Assembly (NCBI GenBank): GCA_002368645.1
Contig: DFEE01000010.1
Coordinates: forward strand, 1 to 64,000
Source of the DNA: Bacteroidales bacterium UBA3810
Lineage (GTDB): Bacteria > Bacteroidota > Bacteroidia > Bacteroidales > Paludibacteraceae
Length of the DNA: 64,000 nucleotides
Reading direction: 5' to 3'
Part shown: positions 35,740 to 43,913 of the stretch, piece by piece
Numbering within the stretch: position 1 is the first letter of the stretch
Layout: the number at the start of each line of letters is the position of its first letter
Notes under the pieces: model-generated
What the model saw: only the letters and a program-made list of their open reading frames with translations
What the model was told of the DNA's origin: nothing
Databases searched by the model: none
Position numbers and translations under genes: made by a program

Positions 35740-37098
35740 ATGGTTACATCCAATGATATTACATATACCAAGTTTGGATTAGATCCAATAGGAAGAGTAT
35801 TCTTTTGTAATAATAGAGTATTTCGTGGTATATATGCTGCTTATAAGAATGAAACTATGGAATTTATGAGCAGTAAACTTTTCGGAATACTACAGGAGTA
35901 TCACTATATTCCTCGTACTTGGATTGCACAAGATGTCAATATACCCGAATATGCATTAATATTAGAACACGAGAATTGTTATATATCGCCATTCCCGGAT
36001 TGGTCTTTTGAAATGTATAAATCAGCTATGGTGTTCACGTTGAGATTGGAAGAATTATGCGAAAAATATGGTTACTATCTCAAAGATGAGCATCAAGGCA
36101 ATATATCTTTCCTAAATGGGAGACCGATAATGATAGACTTTGGCAGTTTTGAGAAAGGGGAAAGACCTGCTGATTGGGGAAAACAATTCGCAGAAAAACA
36201 ATATCTTATTTTATCAATGTTTTCTCATGGAGAAACTCAGATTGTACATTATTTAAATTTGATGTCAATGAGTTTGCCATTATGGTTCCCCGAAAAATCT
36301 CCATATCAAATTAAATCTTTGCGTCCATATTATCATGGAATGGTTAAATATTATGATGTCTATCTACGTAAAAAGTGGAATTTTTTCCACCTCCGAGTAT
36401 ATACCCTATGGATGCTGAATGTTATTGATGTTTTTAATTCAGTCTTTCGTAAACTTGGAAGAAAAGCATATGATTGGAATTTATTCAAAATAGATGTTAA
36501 GATAAAGAAAATTACCATTGAAGAGATTGAAAAAATAAAATCTCCTTTTACAAATACACAACCATGTTTTCCTATACAGAAGAAGAACATTGATTTGGAG
36601 CAACTTATTCTTCAAATGTCAGATGACAATAGCATAAGTAGATTATTATTGGTAGGTAACCATGCATTTGAGACGGTAAACAAAATTGCCAATGAAAGTA
36701 ATGTCTCTCAGATTTTAGTAATGAGTAATGACAATGTGTATCTTGATATGCTGTTTAAGTATATACAAAAGGCAGGTATTAATACATTTCCTGTTAATTG
36801 GTGTTTACCTCATATCCCTCTAAGATATGATAAACAGATTAGTCACTTAGCTGCTGATTTAGTTATTGTTTCTGAAGTACAGGATATTTGGCTTCATCCC
36901 GCACAAATGAACCAAACAGTAACTTTATCATTCCCTCCCTCATTGATAGCGCAAGCTCTATCAATGTATTGCAGAAACTTATTATTGATACAAGTGATAG
37001 ATAACGAGATTATTGAAGCATTGCGAAAATATTTTATTGACATTAAACAAATTAAAATAAATGAAGATAATTACATTTTGTTCCGCAAAATTAAATAA
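35740..37098 (+). CDS. NoeA-like protein: kinase-like domain plus degenerate methyltransferase domain
   Basis: This is a 452-residue protein of two parts. The N-terminal part contains a kinase-like catalytic loop, GYYLKDEHQGNISFLNGRP, followed by IMIDFGSFE, which matches the D-x-H/D-x-x-N ... DFG-like layout of NoeA-type proteins. The C-terminal part (about residues 300-400) has a Rossmann-like RLLLVGNHAFETVNKIAN, then ILVMSND. It resembles a SAM-methyltransferase core but lacks a clear GxGxG, so binding of SAM is uncertain. It sits in the middle of the glycan operon. Family and function are tentative. It may add phosphate or methyl groups to the chain or be regulatory. Confidence 0.5.
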   Translation: MVTSNDITYTKFGLDPIGRVFFCNNRVFRGIYAAYKNETMEFMSSKLFGILQEYHYIPRTWIAQDVNIPEYALILEHENCYISPFPDWSFEMYKSAMVFTLRLEELCEKYGYYLKDEHQGNISFLNGRPIMIDFGSFEKGERPADWGKQFAEKQYLILSMFSHGETQIVHYLNLMSMSLPLWFPEKSPYQIKSLRPYYHGMVKYYDVYLRKKWNFFHLRVYTLWMLNVIDVFNSVFRKLGRKAYDWNLFKIDVKIKKITIEEIEKIKSPFTNTQPCFPIQKKNIDLEQLILQMSDDNSISRLLLVGNHAFETVNKIANESNVSQILVMSNDNVYLDMLFKYIQKAGINTFPVNWCLPHIPLRYDKQISHLAADLVIVSEVQDIWLHPAQMNQTVTLSFPPSLIAQALSMYCRNLLLIQVIDNEIIEALRKYFIDIKQIKINEDNYILFRKIK

Positions 37099-37192
37099 AA
37101 TAATTGATTAGATTACCATTTATAGTCTCTTTCTATTGGTGTCTGATCCCCCAAGATAATGGAAGTATATAATAAAGTATTGACAAATTAAT

Positions 37193-38302
37193 ATGAATCA
37201 AAAACGACCCAAAGCCAGAGTATTGGCGTACTACCTGCCACAGTTTCATCCTATACCGGAGAACGATGCATGGTGGGGTAAAGGATTTACAGAGTGGACG
37301 AATGTTGGAAAAGCCAAACCGCTTTTCCCCGGACACTATCAACCCCATGTGCCTGCCGACCTCGGCTATTATGATCTGCGTGTGCCGGAGACCCGCGAGG
37401 CACAAGCCCAAATGGCACGTGAGGCAGGTGTAGAAGGCTTTGTCTATTGGCACTATTGGTTTGGTAACGGCAAACGTCTTTTGGAGCGCCCGTTCAATGA
37501 AGTCCTTGCTTCCGGCAAACCCGATTTCCCCTTCGCTCTCGCCTGGGCTAATGAGACGTGGGCTGGGTTTGCACACGGCGCGAATGACGAACGTCCTCCT
37601 TTGATTGAACAGACTTACCCGGGAGATGAGGATTATATAGCTCACTTTAACGCCGTACTGCCAGCTTTCAAAGACAAGCGATATATAACTTGTGAAGGGA
37701 AACCGATATTTATAGTATTTAACGCAGGGCAGTTGCCGGATGCCCATCATTTTATAAGCCTATGGCAGAAATTGGCTAAAGAAAATGAATTAAAGGGAGT
37801 CTTTTTTATTGCTCATGAGATGGAATTACAATCAACAGAGCGTGCGGCATTCGTGCGAGAAAAACGCAAAAAAGAAGGCTTTGATGCTATCAATATTGTA
37901 AACTTGATGATTCGTTCTACAACCCAATTACCTCTATGGAATAGAATAGTCAGAAAACTATTTTATAAGCATCCATGCTTTAGATTTGTTCCAGATTTAA
38001 AGCCATACGATATTTCAATTTATAGAACGACATTGGATCGAGATGAAGATGTATTTCCTTCTGTTGTGCCAGGGTGGGATCATACTCCCAGAACTGGTAT
38101 AAAAGGCTCTGTATTATATGGCAGTACTCCTGAAAAATTTGGTAAATCTGTGCAATATGCGGTTGAATCAGTAGCAGATAAGCCATATGAGAAACGCTTC
38201 ATATTTATAAAATCATGGAATGAATGGGCAGAAGGTAATTATATGGAGCCAGACTTGAAATGGGGAAAAAGCTATTTGGAAGCATTATGTAAAAACCTAT
38301 AA
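37193..38302 (+). CDS. WbsX-type (GH99-like) glycan protein
   Basis: This 369-residue protein is of the WbsX/GH99-like family found in O-antigen and capsule loci. It shows RVLAYYLPQFHPIPENDAWW, GKGFTEWTNVGKAKPLFPGH, FVYWHYWFGNGKRLLERPF, LAWANETW and FIKSWNEWAEGNYMEPD. Family members are listed as glycosyltransferases or endo-acting glycosidases, so the reaction is not certain. Composition changes along the gene: the first 480 bases are GC-richer (sampled lines 47-63%) than the rest (sampled lines 30-47%). It lies after a 94-base gap, in the same direction as the operon. Confidence 0.88.
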   Translation: MNQKRPKARVLAYYLPQFHPIPENDAWWGKGFTEWTNVGKAKPLFPGHYQPHVPADLGYYDLRVPETREAQAQMAREAGVEGFVYWHYWFGNGKRLLERPFNEVLASGKPDFPFALAWANETWAGFAHGANDERPPLIEQTYPGDEDYIAHFNAVLPAFKDKRYITCEGKPIFIVFNAGQLPDAHHFISLWQKLAKENELKGVFFIAHEMELQSTERAAFVREKRKKEGFDAINIVNLMIRSTTQLPLWNRIVRKLFYKHPCFRFVPDLKPYDISIYRTTLDRDEDVFPSVVPGWDHTPRTGIKGSVLYGSTPEKFGKSVQYAVESVADKPYEKRFIFIKSWNEWAEGNYMEPDLKWGKSYLEALCKNL

Positions 38303-38311
38303 TAGGTAACA

Positions 38312-39247
38312 ATGATGAAAGAATCAATAAATATCCTCTGCGCCACGGATGATAACTACGTTCCGTATTGTGGCATAATGCTAACAAGCGTCTTTGAAAA
38401 CAACAAAGGATACCATGTAAATGCCTATGTCTTGGTAGATACGCAATTGAGCAATTCCAGTATCAGCAAATTCTCAGAGTTAGAAACAAAATATGATGCT
38501 ACCATTCATTACATACATGTAAATCCTGCGCGATTCTCTTCTTTCCCATTGCATAAAGAACAACATTTTACGGTTGCAGCGTATTATAGACTTGCAGCAG
38601 CGGAGTTATTACCTAAAGATATTGACCGAATTTTGTATCTGGATTGTGATGTCATAGTGAATAGTTCATTGGACGATCTATGGGAACTTGATATAACAAA
38701 CAATAGTACAGCAGTAATAGATGATATGTGTAGCGGGCTTCAAAGTAATTTTGAAAGGTTGAAATACGATCAATCGCTCCGTTATTTTAATTCCGGTGTA
38801 CTTCTCATCAATTTGGACTATTGGCGTGAACATCAGATTACGAAACAATTTGAGTCATATGCAATACAATATAGGGATCGTATCCTTTGGCCGGATCAAG
38901 ATGTACTTAATGCAGTATTGCTTGATAGTAAACTCCATGTGAGCATTGAGTGGAACTATCAGATGGGGTTCTTAAAGCAGTTTTATTTTGATACACTGCC
39001 TGCTTATTTGCAGAGCGAGATAAGAACATCTCAACCGAAGATAATCCACTATAATCAGTCAAAACCTTGGAATGTAGCATATTATAATTTGCCATACAAT
39101 GATATTTGGCATCATTATAAGAGACTTTCTCCGTGGAAAATGATGTGCGACATATATCCATCGCATAAGAAACTGAATTATTTTATGAAGAGATGGATTT
39201 TGTGGCCGTTAGGCATTTTGAATCAGACGGATACAATAAAGCTATGA
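38312..39247 (+). CDS. glycosyltransferase family 8
   Basis: This 311-residue retaining GT-A glycosyltransferase of the LgtC/GT8 type has the start INILCATDDNYVPYCGIMLT, the metal-binding DxD in RILYLDCDVIV, the acceptor segment RYFNSGVLLINLDYWRE, WPDQDVLNAVL, and PKIIHYNQSKPWN at the end. These enzymes typically transfer galactose or glucose to lipopolysaccharide. A second methionine at 38315 is an equally possible start. Its stop overlaps the next gene's ATG by 4 bases. Confidence 0.92.
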   Translation: MMKESINILCATDDNYVPYCGIMLTSVFENNKGYHVNAYVLVDTQLSNSSISKFSELETKYDATIHYIHVNPARFSSFPLHKEQHFTVAAYYRLAAAELLPKDIDRILYLDCDVIVNSSLDDLWELDITNNSTAVIDDMCSGLQSNFERLKYDQSLRYFNSGVLLINLDYWREHQITKQFESYAIQYRDRILWPDQDVLNAVLLDSKLHVSIEWNYQMGFLKQFYFDTLPAYLQSEIRTSQPKIIHYNQSKPWNVAYYNLPYNDIWHHYKRLSPWKMMCDIYPSHKKLNYFMKRWILWPLGILNQTDTIKL

Positions 39248-40893
39248 CCTATAGTTTTGACATATTTGACACTTGCCTTGTGCGTAAATGTGGAGAGCCA
39301 AGTAATGTGTTTGATCTGGTTGCAGACAGAGTATTCTGTCAATCTGTATCCACTGAAGAAAAGCGGATGTTTGTAGCTGCTCGATTAGAAGCAGATGCGA
39401 AGACATGGTCTGCAACGCAGAAATTGACGGATATATACGACGCTTTTGAGATGGAGCATCCGGCTCTACTACCGAAAGAGCAGTTGTTGGAAATGGAGCG
39501 GACTGTAGAACGAGAGATGCTGGTTGCTGTTCCTGAAATGGTAGCTAAGATTAATACATTACGCAATGCGGGACATCGTATCATATTTATATCTGATATG
39601 TACCTCAATGTAGAATTTTTGCAATCGGTGTTAATTCGGCAAGGATTATGGAAAGAGGGAGACGGATTATATGTGTCTTGCGAAGTTGGAGCAACCAAGG
39701 CTAGCGGAGATTTATTTAGATATATCCAACAGAAGGAAAATATATCTTATAGTAAATGGCATCATTATGGTGATAATGAGAAGAGTGATGTAGAAATACC
39801 GAAACGATTGGGAATACATGCACATAAAGTGGCACATGGCTATACGCCTTATCAAATCGTAATGCGAGAAAAGCCTTCGCTATACTTTCAATGGGGCAGT
39901 ATGATGGCTGGACTGAGTCGCTGCGTAGCTTTGCAAAGCGTAAGATCTGCACACAAAGATTTTGTGCTGGACATCATAGCTCCTTTATTTACGTCTTTTG
40001 TGTGCAGAGTTATGGATGACGCGCAAGAGAGAGGCGTAAAGAATCTTTATTTCTGTGCGCGAGATACATATCCTATATATCAGATGGCGAAGAGGTTAGA
40101 ATCATTATATGCTAACGTGAAAGTGCATTATTTATATATATCACGTAAGTCGTTGTATGAAGGGGATGATGCAAAAAAAATCGGATATTATCATCAGATA
40201 GGATTGGCATCTAAGCAAGAGGGGAATGCAATAGTAGATATCCGTTCAACAGGAAAGACACTCAACGTGCTGAATGAGTTGTTGGTAAAGAATGGGTATC
40301 AACAGGTGTTCGGCTATTTCTTTGAGATATGCTCGAATGAGACGGAGCAACGAAAGGAATTGCAATACTATGCGGAATTAGATGACTTATATATATATCC
40401 AATGAGTAGTGCGTTGCGAAAGGTTCCGAGTAATTGGTATCTATATGAATTGTTCTTTCCACTGAATACACAAAAGAAGACTATAGGATATGAATTAAGG
40501 GAGAGAGAATATGTTCCTATTTTTGAACCTAAGGATAATAAGGAGTATAGACTAAGAGGGTTAAAAGAATATGCAGCATGGAGGGAGAGGACTTTTGATA
40601 TTTACGCGGATTTTTTTATCTCTCTTCAGTTATATAAATATGCAGATGAGATATTTATGCAATATGTGATACCTCAAATGGCTGAGTTTGTCCTCTATCC
40701 ACATAAGCATTATCTCAAGGCATTGAGCGAGTTCTATGGATTAGATCCAGAAAAGGGATATATTCCATATGTAGATAAGTCAATATGGCGATTGCCGATG
40801 AATGTACTCAAGCATAGGACGATGTGGAAGAGAGGAACGGTATTTTATAGTTTGCCGACATGGCTAAGTAAATGGTTGTACAAAAGAAAATGA
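39244..40893 (+). CDS. HAD-superfamily protein with large C-terminal domain
   Basis: This 549-residue protein starts with a HAD hydrolase domain: motif I SFDIFDTCLVR (D-x-D-T), motif II IIFISDMYLN, a lysine-containing KASGDLFRYI, and motif IV HYGDNEKSDVEIPK. A conserved-looking domain of about 320 residues follows (NLYFCARDTYPIYQMAKRL, IVDIRSTGKTLNVLNELL), typical of HAD proteins in polysaccharide loci. These proteins may act as phosphatases on a sugar phosphate, but no substrate is known. The start at 39244 is chosen for its ATGA overlap with the GT8 gene; a longer frame from 39193 lies inside that gene. Confidence 0.8.
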   Translation: MTYSFDIFDTCLVRKCGEPSNVFDLVADRVFCQSVSTEEKRMFVAARLEADAKTWSATQKLTDIYDAFEMEHPALLPKEQLLEMERTVEREMLVAVPEMVAKINTLRNAGHRIIFISDMYLNVEFLQSVLIRQGLWKEGDGLYVSCEVGATKASGDLFRYIQQKENISYSKWHHYGDNEKSDVEIPKRLGIHAHKVAHGYTPYQIVMREKPSLYFQWGSMMAGLSRCVALQSVRSAHKDFVLDIIAPLFTSFVCRVMDDAQERGVKNLYFCARDTYPIYQMAKRLESLYANVKVHYLYISRKSLYEGDDAKKIGYYHQIGLASKQEGNAIVDIRSTGKTLNVLNELLVKNGYQQVFGYFFEICSNETEQRKELQYYAELDDLYIYPMSSALRKVPSNWYLYELFFPLNTQKKTIGYELREREYVPIFEPKDNKEYRLRGLKEYAAWRERTFDIYADFFISLQLYKYADEIFMQYVIPQMAEFVLYPHKHYLKALSEFYGLDPEKGYIPYVDKSIWRLPMNVLKHRTMWKRGTVFYSLPTWLSKWLYKRK

Positions 40894-41840
40894 TAGGAGT
40901 TTGTATAGTAACATATAATCAGGAGCAGTATATCGCACAGGCGATAGAATCTGTGTTGTCTCAAGTCGATTGTGGGCATGAGGTGGTTATTTATATTGGC
41001 GAGGATAACTCGACGGACAAGACTGGTGCCATTTGCGATGAGATAGCAAAACGAGTGAACGAGTTAGGGGATGAGCGAATGAGAGTTAGGACTATTCACA
41101 ACCCCAATAACCTTGGCCTTGTTGATAACACGATGAACCTGCTGGATATCATGCGCAAGGATGGCTGTGATTATATCGCAATGTTGGATGGTGATGACTA
41201 TTGGTGCGATGATCATAAGTTACAGAAGCAAATGGCATATTTCGATGCCCATCCGGAATATGGGTTGGTACATACGTGTGTAGATTCGCTATATCCTAAT
41301 GGAATTCACGTAGATACTCGCACAGCCGCTCAAGAAGGGAATGTGTCTGGCATCATCTTTAATTATTGTATAGGTAATTGTAGTGTCGTCTTTAAGACAG
41401 AATTGTTGGATTTGATTGATTTCAAAGAGTTCCAGCAGCAAGGTTTTATGTCTTGTGATTTTATTATGTATGTTATATTTTCATGTTACACGCAGTTTGG
41501 ATTTATCCCTGACCATACGGCAGTATGGCGTCGCGGGCATGACTCTGTATCTAATACCAACGATATGGAGAAGCAGATTCGTTATGTGCAGAACGATATA
41601 GCGATGTGGCGATATGCGGCGAAACGTTTTCCCGATAGGTGGCATGCTAATCCAGTAGAGGTGGAGAATTATATGCACTGGCGAGCATTCGTTATTGCGT
41701 TCAAATATGGTGATCGAAAACGTGCCTTGCATGAAGCCAAGCTTATGGGAGAAGACTATAGGCATCATGACCGATTGAAACTAATTGCTGCGCATTCTGC
41801 GGTGTTGACAAAACTATGGAGAATATTTAAACATCGATGA
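40890..41840 (+). CDS. glycosyltransferase family 2
   Basis: This 316-residue GT-A inverting glycosyltransferase has the GT2 N-terminus MIGVCIVTYNQEQYIAQAI, the nucleotide-binding EDNSTDKTGAI segment, the metal motif MLDGDDYW, and KAHQ/LQKQ-type helices (HKLQKQMAYF). The segment AVWRRGHDSVSN follows in the acceptor part. I chose the ATG at 40890, which overlaps the HAD stop as ATGA; the open frame can be extended to 40872. It ends with a 4-base overlap with the GT32 gene. The sugar it transfers is unknown. Confidence 0.9.
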   Translation: MIGVCIVTYNQEQYIAQAIESVLSQVDCGHEVVIYIGEDNSTDKTGAICDEIAKRVNELGDERMRVRTIHNPNNLGLVDNTMNLLDIMRKDGCDYIAMLDGDDYWCDDHKLQKQMAYFDAHPEYGLVHTCVDSLYPNGIHVDTRTAAQEGNVSGIIFNYCIGNCSVVFKTELLDLIDFKEFQQQGFMSCDFIMYVIFSCYTQFGFIPDHTAVWRRGHDSVSNTNDMEKQIRYVQNDIAMWRYAAKRFPDRWHANPVEVENYMHWRAFVIAFKYGDRKRALHEAKLMGEDYRHHDRLKLIAAHSAVLTKLWRIFKHR

Positions 41841-42658
41841 TCCCTAAAATTATTCACTACATATGGCTTGGTGGTGCACCTTTGCCGCCCCTCGCGGAGA
41901 GATGCATCGCTTCGTGGAGAGAGCATATGCCCTCTTGGCAGATCATGCGATGGGATGAAAGTAATTTCGACATTGCTGTGGCTCCGTTGTATGTCCGTCA
42001 GGCGTATGAGGCGCGGAAGTATGCTTTCGTCTCGGACTATGTGCGTTTGTGGGCTTTGGAGCAATATGGAGGCGTGTATTTCGACACCGATGTACAGGTA
42101 CTTCGTTCTTTTGAGCCATTATTGACCGATACCGCTTTCCTTGGCTTGGAGGAATCTCTTGCACATCTGCCGGGCACGTGCGTAATGGGCTGCGAACCAC
42201 ATTGTAATTGGGTAAAAGAGATGTTGGCACTCTATGATAATATCCATTTTATATTGCCTGACGGTTCCTTAGATCAGACAACCAATGTGCAACGGATGGG
42301 GGAGATGATACGGGATATTGTGCATCTTGGCGCGAAAGCGTGTTTTATTGATTATGGAGTGGATGCCGCTTACCGTCCTCTTGTCAAATCCATTCATGCC
42401 GCTATAAGGACATACGGCATTAAGACATATACGCTCAACAAACATATACCATTCCGTCTAATCCGCAACATATGGATGAATATTCGATTTCGGATTGATG
42501 AGCACAAGAGACGTCAACATGAGGAAGAAGAAATCTCCCACGTGAAGGGCTTCTCCGGTCATGGCAGCATGGATGGCTTTCGTATTCACAAACAGTTCGA
42601 CGCCCAACGCGCTGAACGGAAACGGATACATAATGAGCGGCTTGCTGCTATTCAATAG
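41837..42658 (+). CDS. glycosyltransferase family 32 (capsular/mannosyl type)
   Basis: This 273-residue protein has the GT32 pattern: MIPKIIHYIWLGGAPLPPL (PKxIHxxWxG), CIASWREHMPSWQIMRWDE, YVRLWALEQYGGVYFDTDVQ with the DxD metal site, and a middle domain ending in a charged C-terminal region (RRQHEEEEIS). Such enzymes add sugars to capsule or LPS chains. It is the last gene of the glycan operon and is followed by a 20-bp-stem hairpin. G+C is higher than in the genes at 32-37 kb. Confidence 0.92.
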   Translation: MIPKIIHYIWLGGAPLPPLAERCIASWREHMPSWQIMRWDESNFDIAVAPLYVRQAYEARKYAFVSDYVRLWALEQYGGVYFDTDVQVLRSFEPLLTDTAFLGLEESLAHLPGTCVMGCEPHCNWVKEMLALYDNIHFILPDGSLDQTTNVQRMGEMIRDIVHLGAKACFIDYGVDAAYRPLVKSIHAAIRTYGIKTYTLNKHIPFRLIRNIWMNIRFRIDEHKRRQHEEEEISHVKGFSGHGSMDGFRIHKQFDAQRAERKRIHNERLAAIQ

Positions 42659-42694
42659 CATGCGAATAGATTAACCATATACTTATTCTAAATC

Positions 42695-42739
42695 ATACAA
42701 TGAGGGCTGTAACATTGATTGTTGCAGCCCTCATTGTAT
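42695..42739 (+). terminator. strong hairpin ending the glycan operon
   Basis: A 20-base stem (ATACAATGAGGGCTGTAACA, 42695-42714, and its near-exact complement, 42720-42739, with one G-U pair) has a 5-base loop. It follows the GT32 stop by 36 bases. No T run follows, so it may work as a transcript-end stabiliser or a rho-assisted terminator rather than an intrinsic one. Confidence 0.65.
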
Positions 42740-42971
42740 AGTTGGGGTAGTGGATTGTTGATGATACGTATTGTAACATAAAGATGCGGTATATTGCCAC
42801 CTATTAAAAAACGATCTTCGACATATTGGATTTACCGAAAAAAGCAACGGATGACATGTAAACAGTAAAAGCTATTGCTGCAAAGTTTTAGATCCCGTAG
42901 AACTATTGAGACTGTGCTAATCACGAATCAGAAGGCTGTGCGAGACATGCTCTATAACAAGCCATTTTTTG
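42740..42971. other. gene-free stretch after the glycan operon
   Basis: No intact gene is seen between the hairpin and the promoter at 42972. A plus-strand frame near 42825-42890 reads weakly like a helix-turn-helix fragment with several stops, which is too decayed to name. Confidence 0.4.
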
Positions 42972-42979
42972 TATCTTTG
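42972..42979 (+). promoter_or_regulatory. -7 box (TATCTTTG) before the fumarase stub
   Basis: This exact TAnnTTTG match lies 26 bases before the ATG at 43006. The promoter and start of the former fumarase gene are therefore still in place. Confidence 0.6.
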
Positions 42980-43005
42980 CATTTGTATTGATTAATTTAT
43001 AAGAT

Positions 43006-43128
43006 ATGGAATTCAAGTATGCACCGATGTTCCAACTCGGCAAGGACGAGAAGGAATACTATCTGCTGACCAAGGACTACGTGTCGGTCGGAGAGTTAGT
43101 GGGATTGAGGCGCGAAGGAAATTTGTAA
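43006..43128 (+). pseudogene. 5-prime stub of class I fumarate hydratase
   Basis: A 40-residue ORF starts MEFKYAPMFQLGKDEKEYYL then LTKDYVSVGE, which matches the start of class I (iron-sulfur, FumA/B-type) fumarases, then diverges to LVGLRREGNL and stops. The intact enzyme has about 540 residues, so more than 90% is missing. The promoter at 42972 and the start codon are preserved. No continuing fumarase sequence is seen downstream. It marks the right edge of the accessory island, 408 bases before the tRNA. Confident as a remnant, less certain about how it arose. Confidence 0.75.
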
Positions 43129-43497
43129 CGGATATATAAAGGATCTATAAAGGTGCTACGGGAGGAGTAAGGGGAAGTCCGGAGGTCGTGGCGCAAGAGT
43201 CCAAGAACTCAAGAGACCATAAGCAAAAAGCTGAATAGGCCAAGAAAGCAGGAGATTCAGAGCTATAAAATGGTAAGATATCCATAAGGTATCCATCAGG
43301 GATCTATAAGGGTGGTCGCGGCTTGGTTAGGAAAAGAGGAGACTATTAGGGGAGGTTAAGGTTAAGAAGATGATGTTCGATCGTGAAAGAGCATAAGATA
43401 AACCGCTCATAGAAAGCTTTTAGAACAAAATATGGAGTAAAACTGGCAAAAAATGAAAAAAAAGTAAGTTTTTTTTGGTCATGTCAAAAAAATATAC
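43129..43497. other. gene-free stretch between the fumarase stub and tRNA
   Basis: No gene is seen. A short direct repeat, GGATCTATAA followed by AGGTG/GGGTG, occurs near 43141 and 43301. The purine-rich sequence has no sustained reading frame or family motif. Confidence 0.4.
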
Positions 43498-43505
43498 TAC
43501 TTTTG
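43498..43505 (+). promoter_or_regulatory. -7 box (TACTTTTG) for the tRNA gene
   Basis: This exact TAnnTTTG match lies 31 bases before the 5-prime end of the mature tRNA, the spacing expected for a short leader. Confidence 0.7.
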
Positions 43506-43535
43506 CAGCCGCGTTTATGAAGAACGCAGCGCAAT

Positions 43536-43612
43536 GGCGGGGTAGCTCAGCTGGTTAGAGCGCATGATTCATAATCATGAGGTCCCCGGTTCAATCCCGG
43601 GCCCCGCTACCA
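43536..43612 (+). tRNA. tRNA with CAT anticodon (elongator Met, or Ile after modification)
   Basis: A 77-base cloverleaf with encoded CCA: acceptor GGCGGGG pairs with CCCCGCT (one G-U), D arm GCTC/GAGC, anticodon stem CATGA/TCATG with loop TTCATAA, and T arm CCCGG/CCGGG with loop TTCAATC. The anticodon stem lacks the GGG/CCC pairs of initiator tRNA, so it is not tRNA-fMet. CAT may be read as Met, or as Ile AUA if the C is changed to lysidine; sequence alone does not settle this. It is a free-standing gene with its own promoter and terminator. Confidence 0.97.
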
Positions 43613-43637
43613 AGACCTCTGCCAAGAGGTCTTTTTA
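43612..43637 (+). terminator. rho-independent terminator of the tRNA
   Basis: A 9-bp stem (AAGACCTCT, 43612-43620, and AGAGGTCTT, 43625-43633) with loop GCCA is followed by T residues. It starts at the last base of the tRNA CCA. Confidence 0.85.
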
Positions 43638-43790
43638 GTATTTATAATTTGGTAAGCGTCTTAGTATTTATAATTTGGTAAGCGCTTTAGTATTTATAAT
43701 TAGGTAAGCGTCTTTTGTATTTGTAATTTGGTAAGCGCTTTAGTATTTATAATTAGGTAAGCGTCTTTAGTATTTATAATTAGGTAAGCG
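43635..43790 (+). repeat. six tandem copies of a 26-27 bp unit downstream of the tRNA
   Basis: The unit TTAGTATTTATAATTTGGTA followed by AGCGTC occurs six times with small changes (TTT/TTA, GTC/GCT) at 43635, 43661, 43687, 43713, 43739 and 43766. It is directly repeated with no spacers, so it is not a CRISPR array. The AT-rich core alternates with an AAGCGC/AAGCGT tail. It fills most of the gap between the tRNA terminator and cca. Function unknown. Confidence 0.85.
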
Positions 43791-43913
43791 TTGCTGTTGA
43801 AACGACCGTTGCGGTGTGTAAAGTGAGACCGAAGCACCATGAGAAAGCCTATGGCTGTCAACACGCCATCACCAGCACGATGTTACCAACACCGTCATCA
43901 ATACGTTGTTATA

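Noticed and set aside
37159..37191. Ten-residue ORF MEVYNKVLTN before wbsX as a fourth stub
   Set aside because: Too short to assign to any family, unlike the three stubs that match known N-termini.
42825..42890. Fragment resembling a helix-turn-helix regulator
   Set aside because: Three or more stops interrupt the frame and the match is only a few residues, so it cannot be named.
43635..43790. Possible CRISPR array downstream of the tRNA
   Set aside because: The 26-bp units are contiguous with no spacers between them and no cas genes are near.
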